Origin: Panagrolaimus kolymaensis
Lineage: Eukaryota; Nematoda; Chromadorea; Rhabditida; Panagrolaimidae
Direction of reading: 5' to 3'
Assembly (NCBI GenBank): GCA_028622995.1
Contig: JAJQJQ010000077.1
Location: 62,001-126,000, forward strand
Length of the DNA: 64,000 nt
Below the pieces are notes generated by a model, which was given only the letters and a program-made list of their open reading frames with translations, ran no database searches and was not told where the DNA came from. Both the position numbers and the translations under genes were made by a program. Positions 12,401 to 24,600 of the stretch are shown here, one piece after another (within the stretch, counting starts at the first letter, position 1; each line of letters begins with the position of its first letter).

Positions 12401-12604
12401 TAAAAAATTAGAAAAGAAATTTTATTAAAGTAAAACCTATTTGAGGGATCAAAATATTTTAACTTCAGTAAGTCAAGTTAATGAAGAAAATTTTTGCTTA
12501 ATTATTTAATTTATTTGCTCGAGATGTCTCTAGCATCGAAAAAAATAGAAAAGAAATTTTATTAAAATAAAACATATTTGAGGGATCAAAATATTTTAAC
12601 TTCA
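9454..12604. repeat. 23-monomer segment, copy 2, with one extra monomer
   Basis: Units 69-91 repeat the order of units 46-67 with one more T monomer before the GCATCGAAAAAATTAG monomer (unit 76, equivalent to unit 52). Unit 72 carries a private GTCATGTTAATG change at its start, which copy 1 lacks. That separates inherited tags from later mutations. Confidence 0.92.
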
Positions 12605-12741
12605 TTAATTCGAGCGAATAAAGAAAATTTTTGCTTAATTATTTAATTTATTTGCTCGAGATGTCTCTAGCATCGAAAAAAATAGAAAAGAAATTTTATT
12701 AAAATAAAACATATTTGAGGGATCAAAATATTTTAACTTCA

Positions 12742-13974
12742 TTAATTCGAGCGAATAAAGAAAATTTTTGCTTAATTATTTCATTTATTTGCTCGAGATG
12801 TTTCTCGTTTACAAAAATCAAGAAATAAAATTTTATTAAAATAAAACATATTTGAGGGATCAAAATATTTTAACTTCAGTAAGTCAAGTTAATGAAGAAA
12901 ATTTTTGCTTAATTATTTAATTTATTTGCTCGAGATGTCTCTAGCATCTAAAAAATTAGAAAAGAAATTTTATTAAAGTAAAACCTATTTGAGGGATCAA
13001 AATATTTTAACTTCAGTAAGTCAAGTTAATGAAGAAAATTTTTGCTTAATTATTTAATTTATTTGCTCGAGATGTCTCTAGCATCGAAAAAAATAGAAAA
13101 GAAATTTTATTAAAATAAAACATATTTTAGGGATCAAAATATTTTAACTTCATTAATTCGAGCGAATAAAGAAAATTTTTGCTTAATTATTTCATTTATT
13201 TGCTCGAGATGTTTCTCGTTTACAAAAATCAAGAAATAAAATTTTATTAAAATAAAACATATTTGAGGGATCAAAATATTTTAACTTCAGTAAGTCAAGT
13301 TAATGAAGAAAATTTTTGCTTAATTATTTAATTTATTTGCTCGAGATGTCTCTAGCATCTAAAAAATTAGAAAAGAAATTTTATTAAAGTAAAACCTATT
13401 TGAGGGATCAAAATATTTTAACTTCAGTAAGTCAAGTTAATGAAGAAAATTTTTGCTTAATTATTTAATTTATTTGCTCGAGATGTCTCTAGCATCGAAA
13501 AAAATAGAAAAGAAATTTTATTAAAATAAAACATATTTGAGGGATCAAAATATTTTAACTTCATTAATTCGAGCGAATAAAGAAAATTTTTGCTTAATTA
13601 TTTCATTTATTTGCTCGAGATGTTTCTCGTTTACAAAAATCAAGAAATAAAATTTTATTAAAATAAAACATATTTGAGGGATCAAAATATTTTAACTTCA
13701 GTAAGTCAAGTTAATGAAGAAAATTTTTGCTTAATTATTTAATTTATTTGCTCGAGATGTCTCTAGCATCTAAAAAATTAGAAAAGAAATTTTATTAAAG
13801 TAAAACCTATTTGAGGGATCAAAATATTTTAACTTCAGTAAGTCAAGTTAATGAAGAAAATTTTTGCTTAATTATTTAATTTATTTGCTCGAGATGTCTC
13901 TAGCATCGAAAAAAATAGAAAAGAAATTTTATTAAAATAAAACATATTTGAGGGATCAAAATATTTTAACTTCA
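12742..13974. repeat. Nine-monomer segment, copy 1 (13-unit lag)
   Basis: Units 93-101 match units 106-114 (14523-15755) in order. The shared rare change is CATATTTTAGGG (G113 to T), seen in unit 95 (near 13121) and unit 108 (near 14902), 1781 bp or 13 monomers apart. Confidence 0.88.
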
Positions 13975-14248
13975 TTAATTCGAGCGAATAAAGAAAATTT
14001 TTGCTTAATTATTTAATTTATTTGCTCGAGATGTCTCTAGCATCGAAAAAAATAGAAAAGAAATTTTATTAAAATAAAACATATTTGAGGGATCAAAATA
14101 TTTTAACTTCATTAATTCGAGCGAATAAAGAAAATTTTTGCTTAATTATTTCATTTATTTGCTCGAGATGTTTCTCGTTTACAAAAATCAAGAAATAAAA
14201 TTTTATTAAAATAAAACATATTTGAGGGATCAAAATATTTTAACTTCA

Positions 14249-17200
14249 GTAAGTCAAGTTAATGAAGAAAATTTTTGCTTAATTATTTAATTTATTTGCT
14301 CGAGATGTCTCTAGCATCTAAAAAATTAGAAAAGAAATTTTATTAAAGTAAAACCTATTTGAGGGATCAAAATATTTTAACTTCAGTAAGTCAAGTTAAT
14401 GAAGAAAATTTTTGCTTAATTATTTAATTTATTTGCTCGAGATGTCTCTAGCATCGAAAAAAATAGAAAAGAAATTTTATTAAAATAAAACATATTTGAG
14501 GGATCAAAATATTTTAACTTCATTAATTCGAGCGAATAAAGAAAATTTTTGCTTAATTATTTCATTTATTTGCTCGAGATGTTTCTCGTTTACAAAAATC
14601 AAGAAATAAAATTTTATTAAAATAAAACATATTTGAGGGATCAAAATATTTTAACTTCAGTAAGTCAAGTTAATGAAGAAAATTTTTGCTTAATTATTTA
14701 ATTTATTTGCTCGAGATGTCTCTAGCATCTAAAAAATTAGAAAAGAAATTTTATTAAAGTAAAACCTATTTGAGGGATCAAAATATTTTAACTTCAGTAA
14801 GTCAAGTTAATGAAGAAAATTTTTGCTTAATTATTTAATTTATTTGCTCGAGATGTCTCTAGCATCGAAAAAAATAGAAAAGAAATTTTATTAAAATAAA
14901 ACATATTTTAGGGATCAAAATATTTTAACTTCATTAATTCGAGCGAATAAAGAAAATTTTTGCTTAATTATTTCATTTATTTGCTCGAGATGTTTCTCGT
15001 TTACAAAAATCAAGAAATAAAATTTTATTAAAATAAAACATATTTGAGGGATCAAAATATTTTAACTTCAGTAAGTCAAGTTAATGAAGAAAATTTTTGC
15101 TTAATTATTTAATTTATTTGCTCGAGATGTCTCTAGCATCTAAAAAATTAGAAAAGAAATTTTATTAAAGTAAAACCTATTTGAGGGATCAAAATATTTT
15201 AACTTCAGTAAGTCAAGTTAATGAAGAAAATTTTTGCTTAATTATTTAATTTATTTGCTCGAGATGTCTCTAGCATCGAAAAAAATAGAAAAGAAATTTT
15301 ATTAAAATAAAACATATTTGAGGGATCAAAATATTTTAACTTCATTAATTCGAGCGAATAAAGAAAATTTTTGCTTAATTATTTCATTTATTTGCTCGAG
15401 ATGTTTCTCGTTTACAAAAATCAAGAAATAAAATTTTATTAAAATAAAACATATTTGAGGGATCAAAATATTTTAACTTCAGTAAGTCAAGTTAATGAAG
15501 AAAATTTTTGCTTAATTATTTAATTTATTTGCTCGAGATGTCTCTAGCATCTAAAAAATTAGAAAAGAAATTTTATTAAAGTAAAACCTATTTGAGGGAT
15601 CAAAATATTTTAACTTCAGTAAGTCAAGTTAATGAAGAAAATTTTTGCTTAATTATTTAATTTATTTGCTCGAGATGTCTCTAGCATCGAAAAAAATAGA
15701 AAAGAAATTTTATTAAAATAAAACATATTTGAGGGATCAAAATATTTTAACTTCATTAATTCGAGCGAATAAAGAAAATTTTTGCTTAATTATTTCATTT
15801 ATTTGCTCGAGATGTCTCTAGCATCGAAAAAAATAGAAAAGAAATTTTATTAAAATAAAACATATTTGAGGGATCAAAATATTTTAACTTCATTAATTCG
15901 AGCGAATAAAGAAAATTTTTGCTTAATTATTTCATTTATTTGCTCGAGATGTTTCTCGTTTACAAAAATCAAGAAATAAAATTTTATTAAAATAAAACAT
16001 ATTTGTGGGATCAAAATATTTTAACTTCAGTAAGTCAAGTTAATGAAGAAAATTTTTGCTTAATTATTTAATTTATTTGCTCGAGATGTCTCTAGCATCT
16101 AAAAAATTAGAAAAGAAATTTTATTAAAGTAAAACCTATTTGAGGGATCAAAATATTTTAACTTCAGAAAGTCAAGTTAATGAAGAAAATTTTTGCTTAA
16201 TTATTTAATTTATTTGCTCGAGATGTCTCTAGCATCGAAAAAAATAGAAAAGAAATTTTATTAAAATAAAACATATTTGAGGGATCAAAATATTTTAACT
16301 TCATTAATTCGAGCGAATAAAGAAAATTTTTGCTTAATTATTTCATTTATTTGCTCGAGATTTTTCTCGTTTACAAAAATCAAGAAATAAAATTTTTTTT
16401 TAAAATAAAACATATTTGAGGGATCAAAATATTTTAACTTCATTAATTCGAGCGAATAAAGAAAATTTTTGCTTAATTATTTCATTTATTTGCTCGAGAT
16501 GTTTCTCGTTTACAAAAATCAAGAAATAAAATTTTATTAAAATAAAACATATTTGTGGGATCAAAATATTTTAACTTCAGTAAGTCAAGTTAATGAAGAA
16601 AATTTTTGCTTAATTATTTAATTTATTTGCTCGAGATGTCTCTAGCATCTAAAAAATTAGAAAAGAAATTTTATTAAAGTAAAACCTATTTGAGGGATCA
16701 AAATATTTTAACTTCAGAAAGTCAAGTTAATGAAGAAAATTTTTGCTTAATTATTTAATTTATTTGCTCGAGATGTCTCTAGCATCGAAAAAAATAGAAA
16801 AGAAATTTTATTAAAATAAAACATATTTGAGGGATCAAAATATTTTAACTTCATTAATTCGAGCGAATAAAGAAAATTTTTGCTTAATTATTTCATTTAT
16901 TTGCTCGAGATGTTTCTCGTTTACAAAAATCAAGAAATAAAATTTTATTAAAATAAAACATATTTGTGGGATCAAAATATTTTAACTTCAGTAAGTCAAG
17001 TTAATGAAGAAAATTTTTGCTTAATTATTTAATTTATTTGCTCGAGATGTCTCTAGCATCTAAAAAATTAGAAAAGAAATTTTATTAAAGTAAAACCTAT
17101 TTGAGGGATCAAAATATTTTAACTTCAGTAAGTCAAGTTAATGAAGAAAATTTTTGCTTAATTATTTAATTTATTTGCTCGAGATGTCTCTAGCATCTAA

Positions 17201-20200
17201 AAAATTAGAAAAGAAATTTTATTAAAGTAAAACCTATTTGAGGGATCAAAATATTTTAACTTCAGTAAGTCAAGTTAATGAAGAAAATTTTTGCTTAATT
17301 ATTTAATTTATTTGCTCGAGATGTCTCTAGCATCTAAAAAATTAGAAAAGAAATTTTATTAAAGTAAAACCTATTTGAGGGATCAAAATATTTTAACTTC
17401 AGTAAGTCAAGTTAATGAAGAAAATTTTTGCTTAATTATTTAATTTATTTGCTCGAGATGTCTCTAGCATCGAAAAAAATAGAAAAGAAATTTTATTAAA
17501 ATAAAACATATTTGAGGGATCAAAATATTTTAACTTCATTAATTCGAGCGAATAAAGAAAATTTTTGCTTAATTATTTCATTTATTTGCTCGAGATGTTT
17601 CTCGTTTACAAAAATCAAGAAATAAAATTTTATTAAAATAAAACATATTTGAGGGATCAAAATATTTTAACTTCAGTAAGTCAAGTTAATGAAGAAAATT
17701 TTTGCTTAATTATTTAATTTATTTGCTCGAGATGTCTCTAGCATCTAAAAAATTAGAAAAGAAATTTTATTAAAGTAAAACCTATTTGAGGGATCAAAAT
17801 ATTTTAACTTCAGTAAGTCAAGTTAATGAAGAAAATTTTTGCTTAATTATTTAATTTATTTGCTCGAGATGTCTCTAGCATCGAAAAAAATAGAAAAGAA
17901 ATTTTATTAAAATAAAACATATTTGAGGGATCAAAATATTTTAACTTCATTAATTCGAGCGAATAAAGAAAATTTTTGCTTAATTATTTCATTTATTTGC
18001 TCGAGATGTTTCTCGTTTACAAAAATCAAGAAATAAAATTTTATTAAAATAAAACATATTTGAGGGATCAAAATATTTTAACTTCAGTAAGTCAAGTTAA
18101 TGAAGAAAATTTTTGCTTAATTATTTAATTTATTTGCTCGAGATGTCTCTAGCATCTAAAAAATTAGAAAAGAAATTTTATTAAAGTAAAACCTATTTGA
18201 GGGATCAAAATATTTTAACTTCAGTAAGTCAAGTTAATGAAGAAAATTTTTGCTTAATTATTTAATTTATTTGCTCGAGATGTCTCTAGCATCGAAAAAA
18301 ATAGAAAAGAAATTTTATTAAAATAAAACATATTTGAGGGATCAAAATATTTTAACTTCATTAATTCGAGCGAATAAAGAAAATTTTTGCTTAATTATTT
18401 CATTTATTTGCTCGAGATGTTTCTCGTTTACAAAAATCAAGAAATAAAATTTTATTAAAATAAAACATATTTGAGGGATCAAAATATTTTAACTTCAGTA
18501 AGTCAAGTTAATGAAGAAAATTTTTGCTTAATTATTTAATTTATTTGCTCGAGATGTCTCTAGCATCTAAAAAATTAGAAAAGAAATTTTATTAAAGTAA
18601 AACCTATTTGAGGGATCAAAATATTTTAACTTCAGTAAGTCAAGTTAATGAAGAAAATTTTTGCTTAATTATTTAATTTATTTGCTCGAGATGTCTCTAG
18701 CATCGAAAAAAATAGAAAAGAAATTTTATTAAAATAAAACATATTTGAGGGATCAAAATATTTTAACTTCATTAATTCGAGCGAATAAAGAAAATTTTTG
18801 CTTAATTATTTCATTTATTTGCTCGAGATGTCTCTAGCATCGAAAAAAATAGAAAAGAAATTTTATTAAAATAAAACATATTTGAGGGATCAAAATATTT
18901 TAACTTCATTAATTCGAGCGAATAAAGAAAATTTTTGCTTAATTATTTCATTTATTTGCTCGAGATGTTTCTCGTTTACAAAAATCAAGAAATAAAATTT
19001 TATTAAAATAAAACATATTTGTGGGATCAAAATATTTTAACTTCAGTAAGTCAAGTTAATGAAGAAAATTTTTGCTTAATTATTTAATTTATTTGCTCGA
19101 GATGTCTCTAGCATCTAAAAAATTAGAAAAGAAATTTTATTAAAGTAAAACCTATTTGAGGGATCAAAATATTTTAACTTCAGAAAGTCAAGTTAATGAA
19201 GAAAATTTTTGCTTAATTATTTAATTTATTTGCTCGAGATGTCTCTAGCATCGAAAAAAATAGAAAAGAAATTTTATTAAAATAAAACATATTTGAGGGA
19301 TCAAAATATTTTAACTTCATTAATTCGAGCGAATAAAGAAAATTTTTGCTTAATTATTTCATTTATTTGCTCGAGATGTTTCTCGTTTACAAAAATCAAG
19401 AAATAAAATTTTATTAAAATAAAACATATTTGAGGGATCAAAATATTTTAACTTCATTAATTCGAGCGAATAAAGAAAATTTTTGCTTAATTATTTCATT
19501 TATTTGCTCGAGATGTTTCTCGTTTACAAAAATCAAGAAATAAAATTTTATTAAAATAAAACATATTTGTGGGATCAAAATATTTTAACTTCAGTAAGTC
19601 AAGTTAATGAAGAAAATTTTTGCTTAATTATTTAATTTATTTGCTCGAGATGTCTCTAGCATCTAAAAAATTAGAAAAGAAATTTTATTAAAGTAAAACC
19701 TATTTGAGGGATCAAAATATTTTAACTTCAGAAAGTCAAGTTAATGAAGAAAATTTTTGCTTAATTATTTAATTTATTTGCTCGAGATGTCTCTAGCATC
19801 GAAAAAAATAGAAAAGAAATTTTATTAAAATAAAACATATTTGAGGGATCAAAATATTTTAACTTCATTAATTCGAGCGAATAAAGAAAATTTTTGCTTA
19901 ATTATTTCATTTATTTGCTCGAGATGTTTCTCGTTTACAAAAATCAAGAAATAAAATTTTATTAAAATAAAACATATTTGTGGGATCAAAATATTTTAAC
20001 TTCAGTAAGTCAAGTTAATGAAGAAAATTTTTGCTTAATTATTTAATTTATTTGCTCGAGATGTCTCTAGCATCTAAAAAATTAGAAAAGAAATTTTATT
20101 AAAGTAAAACCTATTTGAGGGATCAAAATATTTTAACTTCAGTAAGTCAAGTTAATGAAGAAAATTTTTGCTTAATTATTTAATTTATTTGCTCGAGATG

Positions 20201-20278
20201 TCTCTAGCATCTAAAAAATTAGAAAAGAAATTTTATTAAAGTAAAACCTATTTGAGGGATCAAAATATTTTAACTTCA
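14249..20278. repeat. 22-monomer tandem duplication
   Basis: Units 104-125 (14249-17264) and 126-147 (17265-20278) are adjacent copies with the same order of modules. Shared tags are TTTGTGGG (units 116, 120, 123 against 138, 142, 145), CAGAAAGTCAAG (units 118, 122 against 140, 144) and L1(C41)-G (115 against 137). Copy 1 is 2 bp longer because of the T9 tract in unit 119. Private differences are the TTTTAGGG change in unit 108 and the damaged unit 119, both normal in copy 2. Confidence 0.92.
16304..16442. repeat. Monomer 119: the only 139-bp monomer
   Basis: This L1-F monomer carries GAGATTTTTCTCG (T at 16362 instead of the usual G) and a T9 run at 16393-16401 where other copies have TTTTATT. 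The result is +2 bp and a phase shift for all downstream units. Its partner in the 22-unit duplication (unit 141, 19320-19456) is normal, so these changes are private, or else a homopolymer sequencing or assembly error. Confidence 0.9.
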
Positions 20279-21648
20279 GTAAGTCAAGTTAATGAAGAAA
20301 ATTTTTGCTTAATTATTTAATTTATTTGCTCGAGATGTCTCTAGCATCTAAAAAATTAGAAAAGAAATTTTATTAAAGTAAAACCTATTTGAGGGATCAA
20401 AATATTTTAACTTCAGAAAGTCAAGTTAATGAAGAAAATTTTTGCTTAATTATTTAATTTATTTGCTCGAGATGTCTCTAGCATCGAAAAAAATAGAAAA
20501 GAAATTTTATTAAAATAAAACATATTTGAGGGATCAAAATATTTTAACTTCATTAATTCGAGCGAATAAAGAAAATTTTTGCTTAATTATTTCATTTATT
20601 TGCTCGAGATGTTTCTCGTTTACAAAAATCAAGAAATAAAATTTTATTAAAATAAAACATATTTGAGGGATCAAAATATTTTAACTTCATTAATTCGAGC
20701 GAATAAAGAAAATTTTTGCTTAATTATTTCATTTATTTGCTCGAGATGTTTCTCGTTTACAAAAATCAAGAAATAAAATTTTATTAAAATAAAACATATT
20801 TGTGGGATCAAAATATTTTAACTTCAGTAAGTCAAGTTAATGAAGAAAATTTTTGCTTAATTATTTAATTTATTTGCTCGAGATGTCTCTAGCATCTAAA
20901 AAATTAGAAAAGAAATTTTATTAAAGTAAAACCTATTTGAGGGATCAAAATATTTTAACTTCAGAAAGTCAAGTTAATGAAGAAAATTTTTGCTTAATTA
21001 TTTAATTTATTTGCTCGAGATGTCTCTAGCATCGAAAAAAATAGAAAAGAAATTTTATTAAAATAAAACATATTTGAGGGATCAAAATATTTTAACTTCA
21101 TTAATTCGAGCGAATAAAGAAAATTTTTGCTTAATTATTTCATTTATTTGCTCGAGATGTTTCTCGTTTACAAAAATCAAGAAATAAAATTTTATTAAAA
21201 TAAAACATATTTGTGGGATCAAAATATTTTAACTTCAGTAAGTCAAGTTAATGAAGAAAATTTTTGCTTAATTATTTAATTTATTTGCTCGAGATGTCTC
21301 TAGCATCTAAAAAATTAGAAAAGAAATTTTATTAAAGTAAAACCTATTTGAGGGATCAAAATATTTTAACTTCAGTAAGTCAAGTTAATGAAGAAAATTT
21401 TTGCTTAATTATTTAATTTATTTGCTCGAGATGTCTCTAGCATCTAAAAAATTAGAAAAGAAATTTTATTAAAGTAAAACCTATTTGAGGGATCAAAATA
21501 TTTTAACTTCAGTAAGTCAAGTTAATGAAGAAAATTTTTGCTTAATTATTTAATTTATTTGCTCGAGATGTTTCTCGTTTACAAAAATCAAGAAATAAAA
21601 TTTTATTAAAATAAAACATATTTGAGGGATCAAAATATTTTAACTTCA
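19183..21648. repeat. Nine-monomer tandem duplication (1233 bp)
   Basis: Units 140-148 and 149-157 agree in eight of nine positions, including the GAAAGTC tag (140, 144 / 149, 153) and TTTGTGGG tag (142, 145 / 151, 154). The ninth differs: unit 148 is T, unit 157 is L2(A41)-F. Together with the 22-unit duplication this shows nested rounds of expansion. Confidence 0.88.
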
Positions 21649-24600
21649 TTAATTCGAGCGAATAAAGAAAATTTTTGCTTAATTATTTCATTTATTTGCT
21701 CGAGATGTTTCTCGTTTACAAAAATCAAGAAATAAAATTTTATTAAAATAAAACATATTTGTGGGATCAAAATATTTTAACTTCAGTAAGTCAAGTTAAT
21801 GAAGAAAATTTTTGCTTAATTATTTAATTTATTTGCTCGAGATGTCTCTAGCATCTAAAAAATTAGAAAAGAAATTTTATTAAAGTAAAACCTATTTGAG
21901 GGATCAAAATATTTTAACTTCAGTAAGTCAAGTTAATGAAGAAAATTTTTGCTTAATTATTTAATTTATTTGCTCGAGATGTCTCTAGCATCTAAAAAAT
22001 TAGAAAAGGAATTTTATTAAAGTAAAACCTATTTGAGGGATCAAAATATTTTAACTTCAGTAAGTCAAGTTAATGAAGAAAATTTTTGCTTAATTATTTA
22101 ATTTATTTGCTCGAGATGTCTCTAGCATCTAAAAAATTAGAAAAGAAATTTTATTAAAGTAAAACCTATTTGAGGGATCAAAATATTTTAACTTCAGTAA
22201 GTCAAGTTAATGAAGAAAATTTTTGCTTAATTATTTAATTTATTTGCTCGAGATGTCTCTAGCATCGAAAAAAATAGAAAAGAAATTTTATTAAAATAAA
22301 ACATATTTGAGGGATCAAAATATTTTAACTTCATTAATTCGAGCGAATAAAGAAAATTTTTGCTTAATTATTTCATTTATTTGCTCGAGATGTTTCTCGT
22401 TTACAAAAATCAAGAAATAAAATTTTATTAAAATAAAACATATTTGAGGGATCAAAATATTTTAACTTCAGTAAGTCAAGTTAATGAAGAAAATCTTTGC
22501 TTAATTATTTAATTTATTTGCTCGAGATGTCTCTAGCATCTAAAAAATTAGAAAAGAAATTTTATTAAAGTAAAACCTATTTGAGGGATCAAAATATTTT
22601 AACTTCAGTAAGTCAAGTTAATGAAGAAAATTTTTGCTTAATTATTTAATTTATTTGCTCGAGATGTCTCTAGCATCTAAAAAATTAGAAAAGAAATTTT
22701 ATTAAAGTAAAACCTATTTGAGGGATCAAAATATTTTAACTTCAGTAAGTCAAGTTAATGAAGAAAATTTTTGCTTAATTATTTAATTTATTTGCTCGAG
22801 ATGTCTCTAGCATCTAAAAAATTAGAAAAGAAATTTTATTAAAGTAAAACCTATTTGAGGGATCAAAATATTTTAACTTCATTAATTCGAGCGAATAAAG
22901 AAAATTTTTGCTTAATTATTTCATTTATTTGCTCGAGATGTTTCTCGTTTACAAAAATCAAGAAATAAAATTTTATTAAAATAAAACATATTTGAGGGAT
23001 CAAAATATTTTAACTTCAGTAAGTCAAGTTAATGAAGAAAATTTTTGCTTAATTATTTAATTTATTTGCTCGAGATGTCTCTAGCATCGAAAAAAATAGA
23101 AAAGAAATTTTATTAAAATAAAACATATTTGAGGGATCAAAATATTTTAACTTCATTAATTCGAGCGAATAAAGAAAATTTTTGCTTAATTATTTAATTT
23201 ATTTGCTCGAGATGTCTCTAGCATCTAAAAAATTAGAAAAGAAATTTTATTAAAGTAAAACCTATTTGAGGGATCAAAATATTTTAACTTCATTAATTCG
23301 AGCGAATAAAGAAAATTTTTGCTTAATTATTTCATTTATTTGCTCGAGATGTTTCTCGTTTACAAAAATCAAGAAATAAAATTTTATTAAAATAAAACAT
23401 ATTTGAGGGATCAAAATATTTTAACTTCAGTAAGTCAAGTTAATGAAGAAAATTTTTGCTTAATTATTTAATTTATTTGCTCGAGATGTCTCTAGCATCG
23501 AAAAAAATAGAAAAGAAATTTTATTAAAATAAAACATATTTGAGGGATCAAAATATTTTAACTTCATTAATTCGAGCGAATAAAGAAAATTTTTGCTTAA
23601 TTATTTCATTTATTTGCTCGAGATGTTTCTCGTTTACAAAAATCAAGAAATAAAATTTTATTAAAATAAAACATATTTGAGGGATCAAAATATTTTAACT
23701 TCATTAATTCGAGCGAATAAAGAAAATTTTTGCTTAATTATTTCATTTATTTGCTCGAGATGTTTCTCGTTTACAAAAATCAAGAAATAAAATTTTATTA
23801 AAATAAAACATATTTGAGGGATCAAAATATTTTAACTTCAGTAAGTCAAGTTAATGAAGAAAATTTTTGCTTAATTATTTAATTTATTTACTCGAGATGT
23901 CTCTAGCATCGAAAAAAATAGAAAAGAAATTTTATTAAAATAAAACATATTTGAGGGATCAAAATATTTTAACTTCATTAATTCGAGCGAATAAAGAAAA
24001 TTTTTGCTTAATTATTTAATTTATTTGCTCGAGATGTCTCTAGCATCGAAAAAAATAGAAAAGAAATTTTATTAAAATAAAACATATTTGAGGGATCAAA
24101 ATATTTTAACTTCATTAATTCGAGCGAATAAAGAAAATTTTTGCTTAATTATTTCATTTATTTGCTCGAGATGTTTCTCGTTTACAAAAATCAAGAAATA
24201 AAATTTTATTAAAATAAAACATATTTGAGGGATCAAAATATTTTAACTTCATTAATTCGAGCGAATAAAGAAAATTTTTGCTTAATTATTTCATTTATTT
24301 GCTCGAGATGTTTCTCGTTTACAAAAATCAAGAAATAAAATTTTATTAAAATAAAACATATTTGAGGGATCAAAATATTTTAACTTCAGTAAGTCAAGTT
24401 AATGAAGAAAATTTTTGCTTAATTATTTAATTTATTTGCTCGAGATGTCTCTAGCATCGAAAAAAATAGAAAAGAAATTTTATTAAAATAAAACATATTT
24501 GAGGGATCAAAATATTTTAACTTCATTAATTCGAGCGAATAAAGAAAATTTTTGCTTAATTATTTCATTTATTTGCTCGAGATGTTTCTCGTTTACAAAA

